From: Ferrovibrio sp035304305
GTDB lineage: Bacteria > Pseudomonadota > Alphaproteobacteria > Ferrovibrionales > Ferrovibrionaceae
Assembly: GCF_035304305.1 (NCBI RefSeq)
Contig: NZ_DATGQG010000151.1
Coordinates: 1-23,617, forward strand
Reading direction: 5' to 3'
DNA: 23,617 nt
Part shown: positions 6,995 to 14,960 of the stretch, in pieces
How the letters are laid out: each line of letters begins with the position of its first letter
Numbering within the stretch: position 1 is the first letter of the stretch
Notes under the pieces: model-generated
The model's database searches: none
What the model was told of the DNA's origin: nothing
Seen by the model: only the letters and a program-made list of their open reading frames with translations
Program-made: the position numbers and the translations under genes

Positions 6995-9349
6995 TCAGAC
7001 CCGGAACTGCCCGACCAGTTCGGCCAGTTCCTGGGCCTGACGGGCCATCGCCTGGGCCGAGGCGGTGGTTTCCTCCACCAGGGCACCGTTGCGTTGGGTC
7101 ATCTCGTCCATATTGGCGACAGCGGTATTGACCTCCTCCAGTCCGACCGCCTGTTCGCGGCTGGCCGACGAAATCTCACCGACGATATCGGCCACCTTCT
7201 TCACAGCGGTGACGATCTCCGACAGCGTCTCGCCGGTCAGGTTCACCAGCCGTGCACCCTCGCGCACCTCGCCGGTGCTGGCCTGGATAAGCGTCTTGAT
7301 CTCCTTTGAAGCATCGGCTGAACGCTGCGCCAGTGCCCGCACTTCCTGCGCCACCACGGCAAAGCCCTTGCCGGCCTCGCCGGCCCGGGCGGCCTCCACG
7401 GAAGCGTTCAGCGCCAGCAGGTTGGTCTGGAAGGCAATCTCGTCGATCAGGCCGACGATATCGCTGATCTTCTGCGCACTGTCCTCGATGCGGCTGACGG
7501 CGGAGACGGCGTCGCGCACCACGCTGCCGCCCTTCTCGGCGGTATCGCGCGCTGTCATCGCCAGCTGGTTGGCCGCTTCGGCGTTGTCCGCATTCTGCTT
7601 CACCGTGGCGGTGATTTCATGCATCGAAGCCGCGGTTTCCTCCAGGCTTGCAGCCTGCTGCTCGGTGCGGCCGGCAAGATCGTTGCTGCCAGCGGAAATC
7701 TCGGCCGCTGCATCGCGCACGGTTGCGGCAGCCGCCGTGACTTTGCCGATGGTCTCGGCCAGCTGCTCGGCGGTCTGGTTGGCATCCTGCTTCAGGCGAT
7801 CGAACACCCCGGCATATTCGGCATTGATGCGATGGGTGAAATCGCCCCTTGCCATGGCCTCCAGCGCGTTGCCGAGGCTGCGGAACACGTCTTCCACCGT
7901 GCCGAGCAACGCGTTGACCCGCTCGCCAAGCCGCGCGGTCATGCCTTCCAGCTGTTGCGTATCGATGCGGGCCGAAAGATCGCCGCCGGCCGCCGCGCCG
8001 ACCACCTCGCCTACGGCACGATCCAGCAGCGCCTCGCGCGCCAGCCGGGCTTCCTCGGCGCTCTGCCGGTTGGTTTCGACGTCGCGCTGCAGCTGCTCAT
8101 TCTCGATGCCGTTTTCCTTGAACACCTGAACGGCGCGCGCCATGTCGCCGATCTCGTCATTGCGCTCGCGATCCGGAACCTCCGTCTCCCATTCGCGATT
8201 TGCCAGTCTTGCCATGGCGCCGGTCAGCTGCGTGAGCGGATCAGCTACGCGGCGGCCGATATAGAGCCAGCCGACCAGAGCCGCGGCGATCATGCTGCCG
8301 ATGGCAACCGCCGCCAGGATCGTCTTGCTGCCCGTGCTGGTCAGCTTGGCGTCGGCGGCCGCACCGGTGACGCCCTGATGGGCGGCATTCACCACCTGTG
8401 CGGTCGCAGCCGCCAGCCGTCCGGCGGCCTCACGGCTTGCCTGCAGCTGGCGGCGGGCCTGGTCGATGGCCGACAGCTCCTGCTCGCGCAGGCTGATCAC
8501 GCCGATGCCCGGGCTGCCGAAATCCAGCACCGCCACGGCCGCCTTCTGGACGTCCTTGTTGGGGAGGATTTTCTCGAGGCTGGTCAGGCCGCGTTCCACC
8601 TTGCTGGCCGACAGCTCGTAACGCCGGCTCAGTTTCTCGAGCTCAGCCATGTCGCCGGCCTGCGCGCCCACCGCGAGCAGGCCAACCGTGTTGTTGACCT
8701 CGGAAATCAGATTGGTCAGGCCCTGCAGGGCCAGCAGCTCGGTATTGGCGAGCTTGCTCAGGGCCTGCTCGATCTGCACCAGTTCACCTGCTGACGTGGC
8801 CGAGGTCATGTTCGAGGTAAGCTCGAACACCGCATCGTCAACCATTGGTGTGGCAAGCTGCAGGAATGTCGCGTGGACGGTGGCGAGCTTGGTCGTTTCG
8901 TCGATGCGGAACTGCGAGGTGCGGACCCGTGCGTCCACCACCTGCCGCAACTGCGCAATGCTGCTCAGCAGCGCCGCGGTCTCCTGCTCGATCAGTTCCA
9001 CCTCGGGGCCGCTCATGGTGGCCTTGATCGTGTCGAGAACCGCCTGGATTTCCTCTTCCTTCACCTTGATCCCGGCGGTCAGGTCCTGGATGTCCTTTTC
9101 CGTGCTCGCAGTCACCAGATCGGGCGCCACGCCGGCAAGGCCGGCGACCTGCTCGGAAAGGCGGAGTGCGGCGATGACGGTGGGAACGCCTTCATCGGCG
9201 ACATGGGTGAGAGCGTTGTCGACCCGGGTCAGGGCAAACCATCCGGCTGCGGCGGATATCAGGGCGAAGGAGCCGATCGCTCCGACTGCGATGAACAGGC
9301 GCTGCCGGATGCCCGTCCGCTTTGCGCCGCTGGCCTCATTCTGTGCCAT
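6995..9349 (-). CDS. Methyl-accepting chemotaxis protein with large periplasmic helical domain
   Basis: A 784-residue inner-membrane chemoreceptor. A membrane segment at about 17-41 and another at about 343-363 bracket some 300 periplasmic residues that are almost wholly helical, resembling a helical-bundle (HBM or TorS-like) sensor. HAMP follows (RRVADPLTQLTGAMARLANR..., about 364-417), then two further HAMP-like stretches (around 445-485 and 490-530) and a long methylation and signalling bundle with the standard tip (GLIDEIAFQTNLLALNASVE, about 634-653). The C-terminus ends in AELVGQFRV with no CheR/CheB-binding pentapeptide. The start is preceded by GGGGG six bases upstream of ATG. It is monocistronic, between its own terminator and a long upstream spacer. 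Its tip is nearly identical in protein to that of the other receptor here. The ligand is not predictable. Confidence 0.93.
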   Translation of the reverse strand: MAQNEASGAKRTGIRQRLFIAVGAIGSFALISAAAGWFALTRVDNALTHVADEGVPTVIAALRLSEQVAGLAGVAPDLVTASTEKDIQDLTAGIKVKEEEIQAVLDTIKATMSGPEVELIEQETAALLSSIAQLRQVVDARVRTSQFRIDETTKLATVHATFLQLATPMVDDAVFELTSNMTSATSAGELVQIEQALSKLANTELLALQGLTNLISEVNNTVGLLAVGAQAGDMAELEKLSRRYELSASKVERGLTSLEKILPNKDVQKAAVAVLDFGSPGIGVISLREQELSAIDQARRQLQASREAAGRLAAATAQVVNAAHQGVTGAAADAKLTSTGSKTILAAVAIGSMIAAALVGWLYIGRRVADPLTQLTGAMARLANREWETEVPDRERNDEIGDMARAVQVFKENGIENEQLQRDVETNRQSAEEARLAREALLDRAVGEVVGAAAGGDLSARIDTQQLEGMTARLGERVNALLGTVEDVFRSLGNALEAMARGDFTHRINAEYAGVFDRLKQDANQTAEQLAETIGKVTAAAATVRDAAAEISAGSNDLAGRTEQQAASLEETAASMHEITATVKQNADNAEAANQLAMTARDTAEKGGSVVRDAVSAVSRIEDSAQKISDIVGLIDEIAFQTNLLALNASVEAARAGEAGKGFAVVAQEVRALAQRSADASKEIKTLIQASTGEVREGARLVNLTGETLSEIVTAVKKVADIVGEISSASREQAVGLEEVNTAVANMDEMTQRNGALVEETTASAQAMARQAQELAELVGQFRV

Positions 9350-9500
9350 ACCGAACCCCCACTCCTCGTTTCCTCAATTCGATTGTTCTGCATTTTATGG
9401 AGTCGCAGCAATACAATGATTCTGCGGGGAAATCCGGTTAATAACTGGATAGCAGGCGAGCGGAAAATATCCGCTTTTAATCCTTTCGTTCTCTTTCTGT

Positions 9501-9529
9501 TTGACACTCCGCCCGCCCTGATTTAATCT
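9501..9529 (+). promoter_or_regulatory. Sigma-70-like promoter
   Basis: TTGACA, the full consensus -35, is at 9501-9506. A 17-base spacer leads to TAATCT at 9524-9529; TTTAAT at 9522-9527 is a closer -10 match but with a 15-base spacer. Transcription would start near 9536, some 375 bases before trpG, and would first cross the broken small ORF. It may serve that ORF, the trp run, or both. Confidence 0.55.
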
Positions 9530-9589
9530 TGGCTAAAGCATACACAATCAGGGCCTTCGGGATGTCTGCGCCTAAGCGACCCAATCCGC

Positions 9590-9605
9590 GTCGACCAGTC
9601 GACCG
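9590..9605. repeat. 8-bp tandem repeat, two copies
   Basis: GTCGACCA (9590-9597) is followed directly by GTCGACCG (9598-9605). One further copy would add 8 bases and join the upstream ATG frame to the frame with strong coding signal. Confidence 0.7.
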
Positions 9606-9698
9606 GCGCCGAGTCGCCCGACTCTGGGGCCGGCACCGATTTCAGCCTCATGGCGAGGCTGGTCGGCGTGGACGAGGCTCGCTTCTGGCGGCACGCAG

Positions 9699-9709
9699 CC
9701 CCCCCCCCC
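9699..9709. repeat. Homopolymeric tract of 11 cytosines
   Basis: Eleven C residues in a row, the longest homopolymer I noticed in the window. Twelve or nine would fuse the GC3-rich frame before it to the RFRRAFADLALAERY frame after it. Such runs are prone both to replication slippage and to sequencing error. Confidence 0.9.
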
Positions 9710-9770
9710 GCTTCCGCCGCGCTTTTGCCGATCTCGCCCTTGCCGAGCGTTACTCGGGGAGTTGGTTAAC

Positions 9771-9808
9771 TTAAGCAGGGATAAGCAACAGATAAGACTC
9801 GAATAAGC
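9771..9808. repeat. Four helically phased TAAG motifs upstream of trpG
   Basis: TAAG occurs at 9772, 9782, 9793 and 9804. The last three are within ATAAG at an exact 11-base period, and three of the four read TAAGC. Spacing near one helical turn would place them on one DNA face, as at regulator sites. Confidence 0.5.
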
Positions 9809-9819
9809 TCGGATTGTTC

Positions 9820-9870
9820 GCGGCGGTGTCGTGGATTTGCGGTCCGGACCTCGTCCGGCCTGTCGCCGCC
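9820..9870 (+). promoter_or_regulatory. Structured leader before trpG
   Basis: GCGGCG (9820-9825) can pair with CGCCGC (9864-9869) around an inner perfect hairpin ccggac/gtccgg (9844-9858, 3-base loop). This may be a folded 5' leader. There is no T-run and no Trp-codon cluster, so I do not call an attenuator. Confidence 0.3.
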
Positions 9871-9910
9871 TCGTGAGGATATGCTAGTCTGCCCTGCAAG
9901 GTAGGCTAAC

Positions 9911-10522
9911 ATGCTCGTTCTCATCGATAATTATGACAGTTTCACGTGGAACCTGGTGCATTACTTCGGCCAGCTGGGGCAGCCGGTCCGGGTCTTCCGC
10001 AATGACGAGACCACGCCCGAGGCCATCCTGGCCCTCGGCCCCGCGGGGGTGATCCTCTCCCCCGGCCCCTGCGACCCCGACCGCGCCGGCATCTGCCTCG
10101 CCATGATCGCCAGGGCTGCCGAGACCAGGACGCCGCTGATGGGCGTCTGCCTCGGCCATCAGGCCATCGGCCAGGCTTTCGGCGGCAAGGTGGTGCGCGC
10201 GCCGCAGCCGCTGCATGGCAAGCTCAGCCGCATTCGCCATAACGGCGAGAGCCTGTTCGTCGGCCTGCCGCAGGATTTCCTGGCCACCCGCTATCATTCG
10301 CTCACCATCGATCCGGCCAGCGTGCCGAACTCGCTCACCGTCACCGCCCGCGCGGAGGACGGCGTGATCATGGGCGTTGCCCATCGCGAGCTGCCGATCC
10401 ATGGCGTGCAGTTCCATCCGGAAAGCATCGCCTCCGAGCATGGGCTTGCGATGCTGGCGAATTTCGTGCGCTATTGCGGCCTTCCGGTAGCTGAAAACGC
10501 GGGGCAAGAACGGGCGGCATGA
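9911..10522 (+). CDS. trpG: Anthranilate synthase glutamine amidotransferase subunit
   Basis: A 203-residue class I glutamine amidotransferase that hydrolyses glutamine and passes ammonia to TrpE (or PabB) to make anthranilate (or aminodeoxychorismate). The N-terminus MLVLIDNYDSFTWNLVHYFG is typical of TrpG/PabA. The catalytic triad is visible: Cys80 in GVCLGHQ, His169 and Glu171 in GVQFHPES. The ribosome site AAGGTAGG is 5 bases before ATG. It overlaps trpD by four bases (ATGA), so the genes are translationally coupled. trpE is not adjacent. Dual use in tryptophan and folate synthesis is possible. Confidence 0.95.
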   Translation: MLVLIDNYDSFTWNLVHYFGQLGQPVRVFRNDETTPEAILALGPAGVILSPGPCDPDRAGICLAMIARAAETRTPLMGVCLGHQAIGQAFGGKVVRAPQPLHGKLSRIRHNGESLFVGLPQDFLATRYHSLTIDPASVPNSLTVTARAEDGVIMGVAHRELPIHGVQFHPESIASEHGLAMLANFVRYCGLPVAENAGQERAA

Positions 10523-11589
10523 GCGCGGATGTAACGGAATTCAAGCGCCTGCTGGCGCTGGTCGCCGACGGTGCGCGGCTGAGTGTTGAAGATGCCCGCA
10601 CGGCCTTCGACGTGATGATGTCGGGCAACGCCACGCCGGCGCAGATGGGTGGCTTCCTTATGGCGCTCCGGGTCCGGGGCGAGACCGTCGACGAGATCAC
10701 CGGCGGCGCGATGACGCTGCGGGCCAAGGTACACGGCGTCACCGCGCCGCCCAATGCCATCGACATCGTCGGCACCGGCGGCGACGTAAAGGGCACCTGG
10801 AATGTCTCCACCTGCTCGGCCTTCGTGCTGGCGGGCTGCGGCGTGCCGGTCGCCAAGCATGGCAACCGCGCGGTCTCCTCCAAGACGGGCGCTGCCGACG
10901 TGCTCACCGCGCTGGGCGTCAACATCGACTGCGATTTCCGGCTGATCGAGAAGGCCATCGCCGAGGCCGGCGTCGGCTTCCTGATGGCGCCTCGACATCA
11001 CAGCGCCATGCGCCATGTCGGCCCAACCCGGGTGGAGCTTGGCACGCGGACGATTTTCAACCTGCTCGGCCCCTTGAGCAATCCCGCCGGCGTGAAGCGT
11101 CAGCTGCTCGGCGTTTTCGACCGGCGATGGGTGCAGCCGCTGGCCGAAGTGATGGGCAAGCTCGGCAGCGAGAAGGTCTGGGTCGTGCACGGTTCCGACG
11201 GGCTGGACGAGATCACCACGACCGGACCGACCTATGTCTCGGAAACCGCCGGCGGCAAGCTGCGGCATTTCGAGATCACGCCCGAAGAGGCCGGCCTGCC
11301 CCGCGCGAAGCTGGAGGACCTCAAGGGCGACGAACCGACCGCTAATGCCGTTGCCCTCCGCGCCGTGCTGAGCGGTGCCCCTGGCGCCTTCCGCGATATC
11401 GTGCTGCTGAACACTGCCGCCTGCCTGGTGATCGCCGACCGGGCGCCGGACCTGCGGGCCGGCGCGCAGATGGCGGCAGAGGCCATCGACAGCGGCAAGG
11501 CGCGCGCCGCCCTGGCGCGCCTGATCGAAATTACCCATGAACCGCCGCCGCCCGATCCGGAAGCGGAGCAGAAGTCTGAGAAGAAATGA
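10519..11589 (+). CDS. trpD: Anthranilate phosphoribosyltransferase
   Basis: A 356-residue cytosolic enzyme that transfers phosphoribose from PRPP to anthranilate, the second step of the tryptophan branch. The PRPP-binding loop GTGGD (85-89), the NVST motif (95-98) and the anthranilate and PRPP site KHGNRAVSS (113-121) are all present, as is the N-terminal helical domain. The segment after GTGGD reads VKGTWNVST where many homologues have a glycine and GTFN, a mild variant. The last 17 residues are a Pro/Glu/Lys tail (EPPPPDPEAEQKSEKK) beyond the conserved fold. It overlaps trpG upstream and trpC downstream by four bases each. Confidence 0.96.
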   Translation: MSADVTEFKRLLALVADGARLSVEDARTAFDVMMSGNATPAQMGGFLMALRVRGETVDEITGGAMTLRAKVHGVTAPPNAIDIVGTGGDVKGTWNVSTCSAFVLAGCGVPVAKHGNRAVSSKTGAADVLTALGVNIDCDFRLIEKAIAEAGVGFLMAPRHHSAMRHVGPTRVELGTRTIFNLLGPLSNPAGVKRQLLGVFDRRWVQPLAEVMGKLGSEKVWVVHGSDGLDEITTTGPTYVSETAGGKLRHFEITPEEAGLPRAKLEDLKGDEPTANAVALRAVLSGAPGAFRDIVLLNTAACLVIADRAPDLRAGAQMAAEAIDSGKARAALARLIEITHEPPPPDPEAEQKSEKK

Positions 11590-12389
11590 GTGACGTCCTC
11601 GCCCGCATCTGTGCCGACAAGCGCGACCATATCGCCCGCCGGAAGGCGAGTCTTCCCGTGGCCGCGCTGGAGCAGCAGGCCGGCGCCACGCCGCAGCCGC
11701 GCGGCTTCATCCGCGCCCTTAAGGCGGCGGCCGATGCCGGACGCTACGGCCTGATCGCCGAGATCAAGAAGGCGTCGCCCTCGAAGGGCCTGATCCGGGC
11801 CGATTTCGATCCGGCGGCGCTGGCGCGCGCCTATCTGAAGGGCGGTGCCACCTGCCTGTCCGTGCTGACCGACGAGCCCTATTTCCAGGGCAAGGACGAG
11901 TATCTGCAGCAGGTGCGCGCCACCGTGGACCTGCCGATCATCCGCAAGGATTTCATGCTCGATCCCTATCAGGTGATCGAGGCCCGCGCGCTGGGCGCCG
12001 ACTGCATCCTGCTGATCATGGCGGCGCTGAGCGATGCGGAAGCCGCCGAGCTGGAGGCCGCCGCCGGCGAATACGGCCTCGACGTGCTGGTGGAAGTGCA
12101 TGACGCCGAGGAAATGGATCGCGCGCTGAAGCTGAAGTCGCCGCTGATCGGCATCAACAACCGGAACCTGAAAACGCTTTCCGTCGATCTCGCCACGACC
12201 GAGGCGCTGGCAGCCCGCGTTCCCGCCGGCCGCATGCTGGTGGCGGAATCCGGTCTGAACACCAAGGCCGATCTCGACCGGATGGCGAAATGCGGCGCAC
12301 GCTGTTTCCTGGTGGGCGAGAGCCTGATGCGGCAGCCCGATGTGGAGGCCGCCACCCGCCTGCTGCTCACGGGCAGGGAAGCGGCATGA
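11586..12389 (+). CDS. trpC: Indole-3-glycerol phosphate synthase
   Basis: A 267-residue TIM-barrel enzyme that closes the indole ring from CdRP with loss of carbon dioxide. Active-site motifs are in order: EIKKASPSKG (59-68), RKDF with catalytic Lys121, the VEVHD segment (170-173), NNRNL (191-195), ESG (221-223) and the phosphate loop GES (244-246). It is a stand-alone enzyme, not fused to TrpF, as usual in alphaproteobacteria. It starts inside the trpD stop and its own stop overlaps the moaC start. Confidence 0.97.
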   Translation: MSDVLARICADKRDHIARRKASLPVAALEQQAGATPQPRGFIRALKAAADAGRYGLIAEIKKASPSKGLIRADFDPAALARAYLKGGATCLSVLTDEPYFQGKDEYLQQVRATVDLPIIRKDFMLDPYQVIEARALGADCILLIMAALSDAEAAELEAAAGEYGLDVLVEVHDAEEMDRALKLKSPLIGINNRNLKTLSVDLATTEALAARVPAGRMLVAESGLNTKADLDRMAKCGARCFLVGESLMRQPDVEAATRLLLTGREAA

Positions 12390-12871
12390 GTGACAAGCCG
12401 GCCCTCACGCATCTGAATGCCGCCGGCGAAGCCCATATGGTGGATGTTTCCGGGAAGGCCGAAACTGTGCGCGTTGCCAGTGCCGGCGCGCGCGTGCGCA
12501 TGCAGAAGGAAACGCTGCAGCTGATCCTGTCGGGCCAGGCCATGAAGGGCGACGTGCTGGGGACCGCGCGCATTGCCGGCATCATGGCGGCTAAGCGCAC
12601 CCACGAGCTGATCCCGCTCTGCCACCCGCTGGCGCTGAGCCAGGTGACCGTGGACCTGACGCCGAACGAGGCCGACAGCGCCATCGACATCGTCGCGACC
12701 TGTCGCCTGACCGGAAAGACCGGCGTCGAGATGGAAGCGCTGACCGCGGCCAGCGTCGCGGCCCTCACCGTCTACGATATGGCGAAGGCGGTGGATCGCG
12801 GCATGCAGATCACCGATGTCAGGCTGCTGCACAAGTCGGGCGGCAAGTCCGGCACCTACGACGCTGCCTGA
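12386..12871 (+). CDS. moaC: Cyclic pyranopterin monophosphate synthase
   Basis: A 161-residue enzyme that, after MoaA, forms cyclic pyranopterin monophosphate, the first molybdopterin intermediate. Conserved residues are visible: Lys54 in QAMKGD, His80 in LCHPLALS, Glu115 and Glu117 in GVEMEALTAAS, Asp131 and Lys134 in YDMAKAVD. The frame is open further upstream, but ATG at 12386 overlaps the trpC TGA in the same ATGA pattern as the genes before it and gives the normal N-terminus (HLNAAGEAHMVDVS). The moaC position after trpC is common in alphaproteobacteria. moaA, moaD and moaE are not in the window. Confidence 0.96.
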   Translation: MSDKPALTHLNAAGEAHMVDVSGKAETVRVASAGARVRMQKETLQLILSGQAMKGDVLGTARIAGIMAAKRTHELIPLCHPLALSQVTVDLTPNEADSAIDIVATCRLTGKTGVEMEALTAASVAALTVYDMAKAVDRGMQITDVRLLHKSGGKSGTYDAA

Positions 12872-12872
12872 C

Positions 12873-14078
12873 ATGCTGTCGGTTGCCGAGGCACGCGAAC
12901 GGATCGTCAGGGCATTGCCGCTCATGCCGGCCGAAAGCGTGGCCGTCACGGCGGCGGCCGGCCGCGTATTGGCCGAGGACGTCACCTCCCGCCGCACCCA
13001 GCCGCCCTTCGATGTCAGCGCCATGGATGGCTGGGCCTGCCGGCAGGCCGATCTCGCTACCCTTCCCTCCTTCCTGAAGCCGATTGGCGAGGCGGCGGCC
13101 GGCGGCCGGCATGAGGGTGTGGTCGGCCCGGGCGAATGCGTGCGCATCTTCACCGGCGCACCGCTGCCCGAAGGCGCCGATGCCATCGTGATCCAGGAAG
13201 ATGCCGACCTACAGGGCGACGGTCGCCTGAAGGTGCGTGAGGCGCCGAAGCCCGGCCAGTGGATCCGCCGCGCCGGCCTCGATTTCGCTGCGGGAGAAGT
13301 GCTGCTCGCAGCCGGACGCCTGCTCGGCCCATCCGATGTTGCGCTGGCAGCGGCCATGAACGTGCCCTGGCTGGCGGTACGGCGGAAACCGCGTATTGCC
13401 GTGCTGGCGACCGGTGACGAGCTGGTCCGCCCGGGCGAGCCGATCGGCCCCAACCAGATCGTCAGCTCCAACAATATCGGCCTCGCGGCGCTGATCGAGG
13501 CGCATGGCGGCACGGCTGTCGATCTCGGCATCGCGCGGGACACCGAAGCCGATCTGCGCGGCAAGGCAGCCGCCGCGACCGGCTGCGATCTGCTGCTGAC
13601 ACTTGGCGGCGCCAGCGTCGGCGAGCATGACCTCATTCATAAAATCCTCGGTGGCGGCGGTGCGGGCATCGACTTCTGGCGCATCGCCATGCGGCCGGGC
13701 AAACCGCTGATGTTCGGCCGCGCCACGCTGGAGAGCGGATCGATCCCCCTGCTCGGTCTGCCCGGCAATCCGGTTTCGGCCCTGGTCTGCGGCCACAATT
13801 TCCTGATTCCCGCCCTGCGCGCCATGCTGGGGCTGGACTGGCAACCACAACTTGAGACGGCTGTCTCGGGCAGCGATCTGGCCGAGAACGACCGACGCGA
13901 GGACTATCTCCGCGCCACGCTGCGGCAGGACGAGGGCCGGTTGGTCGCGACCGCCTTCGACAGGCAGGACAGCTCCATGCTGCGACTGCTCAGCGACGCC
14001 GATTGCCTGATCATCCGCCCGCCGCTGGCTCCGGCACTGAAAGCGGGTGATGCTGTGCAGATCCTGCGGCTGCGTTAA
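12873..14078 (+). CDS. moeA: Molybdopterin molybdotransferase
   Basis: A 401-residue enzyme that inserts molybdate into adenylylated molybdopterin. Motifs in order: PPFDVSAMDGWA (44-55), the domain II loop, TGDEL (180-184), SSNN (198-201), GGASVGEHD (245-253), MRPGKPLMFG (273-282), GLPGNPVSA (295-303) and a C-terminal beta domain. The start at 12873, one base after the moaC stop, gives the family N-terminus LSVAEARERI; the frame is open 19 codons earlier, overlapping moaC, which is unlikely to be used. In many relatives lexA follows moeA; here an MBL hydrolase follows after three bases. Confidence 0.96.
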   Translation: MLSVAEARERIVRALPLMPAESVAVTAAAGRVLAEDVTSRRTQPPFDVSAMDGWACRQADLATLPSFLKPIGEAAAGGRHEGVVGPGECVRIFTGAPLPEGADAIVIQEDADLQGDGRLKVREAPKPGQWIRRAGLDFAAGEVLLAAGRLLGPSDVALAAAMNVPWLAVRRKPRIAVLATGDELVRPGEPIGPNQIVSSNNIGLAALIEAHGGTAVDLGIARDTEADLRGKAAAATGCDLLLTLGGASVGEHDLIHKILGGGGAGIDFWRIAMRPGKPLMFGRATLESGSIPLLGLPGNPVSALVCGHNFLIPALRAMLGLDWQPQLETAVSGSDLAENDRREDYLRATLRQDEGRLVATAFDRQDSSMLRLLSDADCLIIRPPLAPALKAGDAVQILRLR

Positions 14079-14081
14079 GAC

Positions 14082-14960
14082 ATGCGCGTCACCCTGCTGG
14101 GTACCGGCTGCCCCCAGGTCTCGACCGAGCGCTATGGCCCGTCCAGCCTGCTGCGCTGGGGTGAACGCCACTTCCTGGTCGATTGCGGCTCGGGGGCAAC
14201 CCAGCGCCTGCTCGGCGCCGGCAGCGCCGGCAAGCTGATCGACGCCGTGCTGCTGACGCATCTGCATTCCGACCACATCATGGACCTGTTCCAACTGATC
14301 ATCTCCAGCTGGCACCAGGGCCGCGACCGGCCGCAGCGCATCTACGGCCCGGTCGGCACGCGACGCTACATCGACGGGCTGATGGCGCTCTGGAAGCCTG
14401 AGCTGGATCAGCGCATCGCCCATGAGAAGCGACCTTCGACCTCGGCGCTGGAACTCGAGGTGACCGAGATCGAGGCCGGCATGATCATCCGCGACGGGGA
14501 CCTGACCGTCACTGCCGTGCCGGTGCGCCATCAGCCGGTCAAATCCGCCTTCGGCTTCATCTTCAGCGATGGCCGGCACAAGGTCGCCTTCAGCGGCGAT
14601 ACGGCCTTCTGCCCGGAGCTGATCGAGGCCGCCCGGGGCGCGGATGCTCTGGTGCATGAATGCTTCATCCATCGCGAGATGCTGCTGCTGCCCGGCGTGC
14701 GAACGCCGGAGACCCTGGCGAACGTGGCGGCCTATCACACGCTGTCGACCGAGGTCGGCAAGGTGGCGGCCCAGTCGGGCGCGCGCTGCCTGATCCTGAA
14801 CCATTTCGTTCCGGTGATCTTCGACCGGGCCGCCCTGCTGGCCGATATCCGCGCCGATTTCGGCGGTCCGGTGCTGGTCGGCGAGGACCTGATGCAGTTC
14901 GACTGCAGCATCCGGACCGTCATCCATGGCACCGCTGCCATCGCCTTGCCCATGGCCTGA
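14082..14960 (+). CDS. MBL-fold metal hydrolase, RNase Z / arylsulfatase-like
   Basis: A 292-residue metallo-beta-lactamase-fold enzyme. The metal site is complete: THLHSDH (His60, His62, Asp64, His65), His150 (VRHQP), Asp173 (FSGDT) and His241 (LNHF). The start MRVTLLGTGCPQVSTERYGP, the SSLLRWG segment and the long helical excursion around residues 66-120 resemble RNase Z and the related AtsA-like hydrolases. I do not see the extended flexible arm typical of tRNA-processing RNase Z, so a small-molecule esterase or sulfatase-type substrate is equally possible. It lies three bases after moeA, and its TGA shares a base with the next ATG, so it belongs to the same transcript. Confidence 0.88.
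   Translation: MRVTLLGTGCPQVSTERYGPSSLLRWGERHFLVDCGSGATQRLLGAGSAGKLIDAVLLTHLHSDHIMDLFQLIISSWHQGRDRPQRIYGPVGTRRYIDGLMALWKPELDQRIAHEKRPSTSALELEVTEIEAGMIIRDGDLTVTAVPVRHQPVKSAFGFIFSDGRHKVAFSGDTAFCPELIEAARGADALVHECFIHREMLLLPGVRTPETLANVAAYHTLSTEVGKVAAQSGARCLILNHFVPVIFDRAALLADIRADFGGPVLVGEDLMQFDCSIRTVIHGTAAIALPMA

Larger units (their letters stand above)
9562..9774 (+). pseudogene. Degenerate or frameshifted small gene with 11-C tract
   Basis: An open frame from ATG 9562 to TAA 9774 gives 70 residues (MSAPKRPNPRRP..., ending RFRRAFADLALAERYSGSWL then T). Between about 9593 and 9700 its third positions are only about half G or C, whereas the next frame (STGAESPDSGAGTDF, then SLMARLVGVDEARFWRHA) has about nine tenths, like real genes here, but has no start codon upstream. 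After the C tract (9699-9709) the ATG frame again looks plausible. Coding signal thus enters and leaves the alternative frame next to two slippage-prone elements: the 8-bp tandem repeat at 9590-9605 and the poly-C run. I read it as a twice-shifted gene, a phase-variable gene or a sequence error. No family is recognised. Confidence 0.4.
9350..9910. other. 560-bp spacer with promoter, broken small ORF and phased repeats
   Basis: This lies between the divergent receptor (minus) and trpG (plus). From left to right it holds an AT-richer receptor leader (9350-9450) without a clear promoter; a 6-bp hairpin agcgga/tccgct (9459-9475) followed by tttt on the plus strand; a consensus -35 (9501); a degenerate small ORF (9562-9774) with an 8-bp tandem repeat and an 11-C tract; four phased TAAG motifs (9772-9807); and a hairpin-forming leader before trpG (9820-9870). 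No tryptophan-rich leader peptide is visible, so classical trp attenuation is not supported. Confidence 0.6.

Noticed and set aside
1690..7450. Direct repeat of about 120 bases shared by the two chemoreceptor genes (near 1700-1820 and 7320-7440)
   Set aside because: It is the universally conserved signalling tip of chemoreceptors, explained by protein conservation rather than a mobile or recombining repeat.
9820..9870. A trp attenuator before trpG
   Set aside because: Hairpins exist, but there is no leader peptide with tandem Trp codons and no T-run, so the claim is not supported.
11969..14927. Very long open frames on the minus strand (555 and 572 codons) opposite trpC, moaC, moeA and the MBL gene
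   Set aside because: They lie wholly antisense to well-identified genes, have low-complexity Arg/Ala/Gly/Gln-rich products, and arise from the strong G/C bias at third positions.
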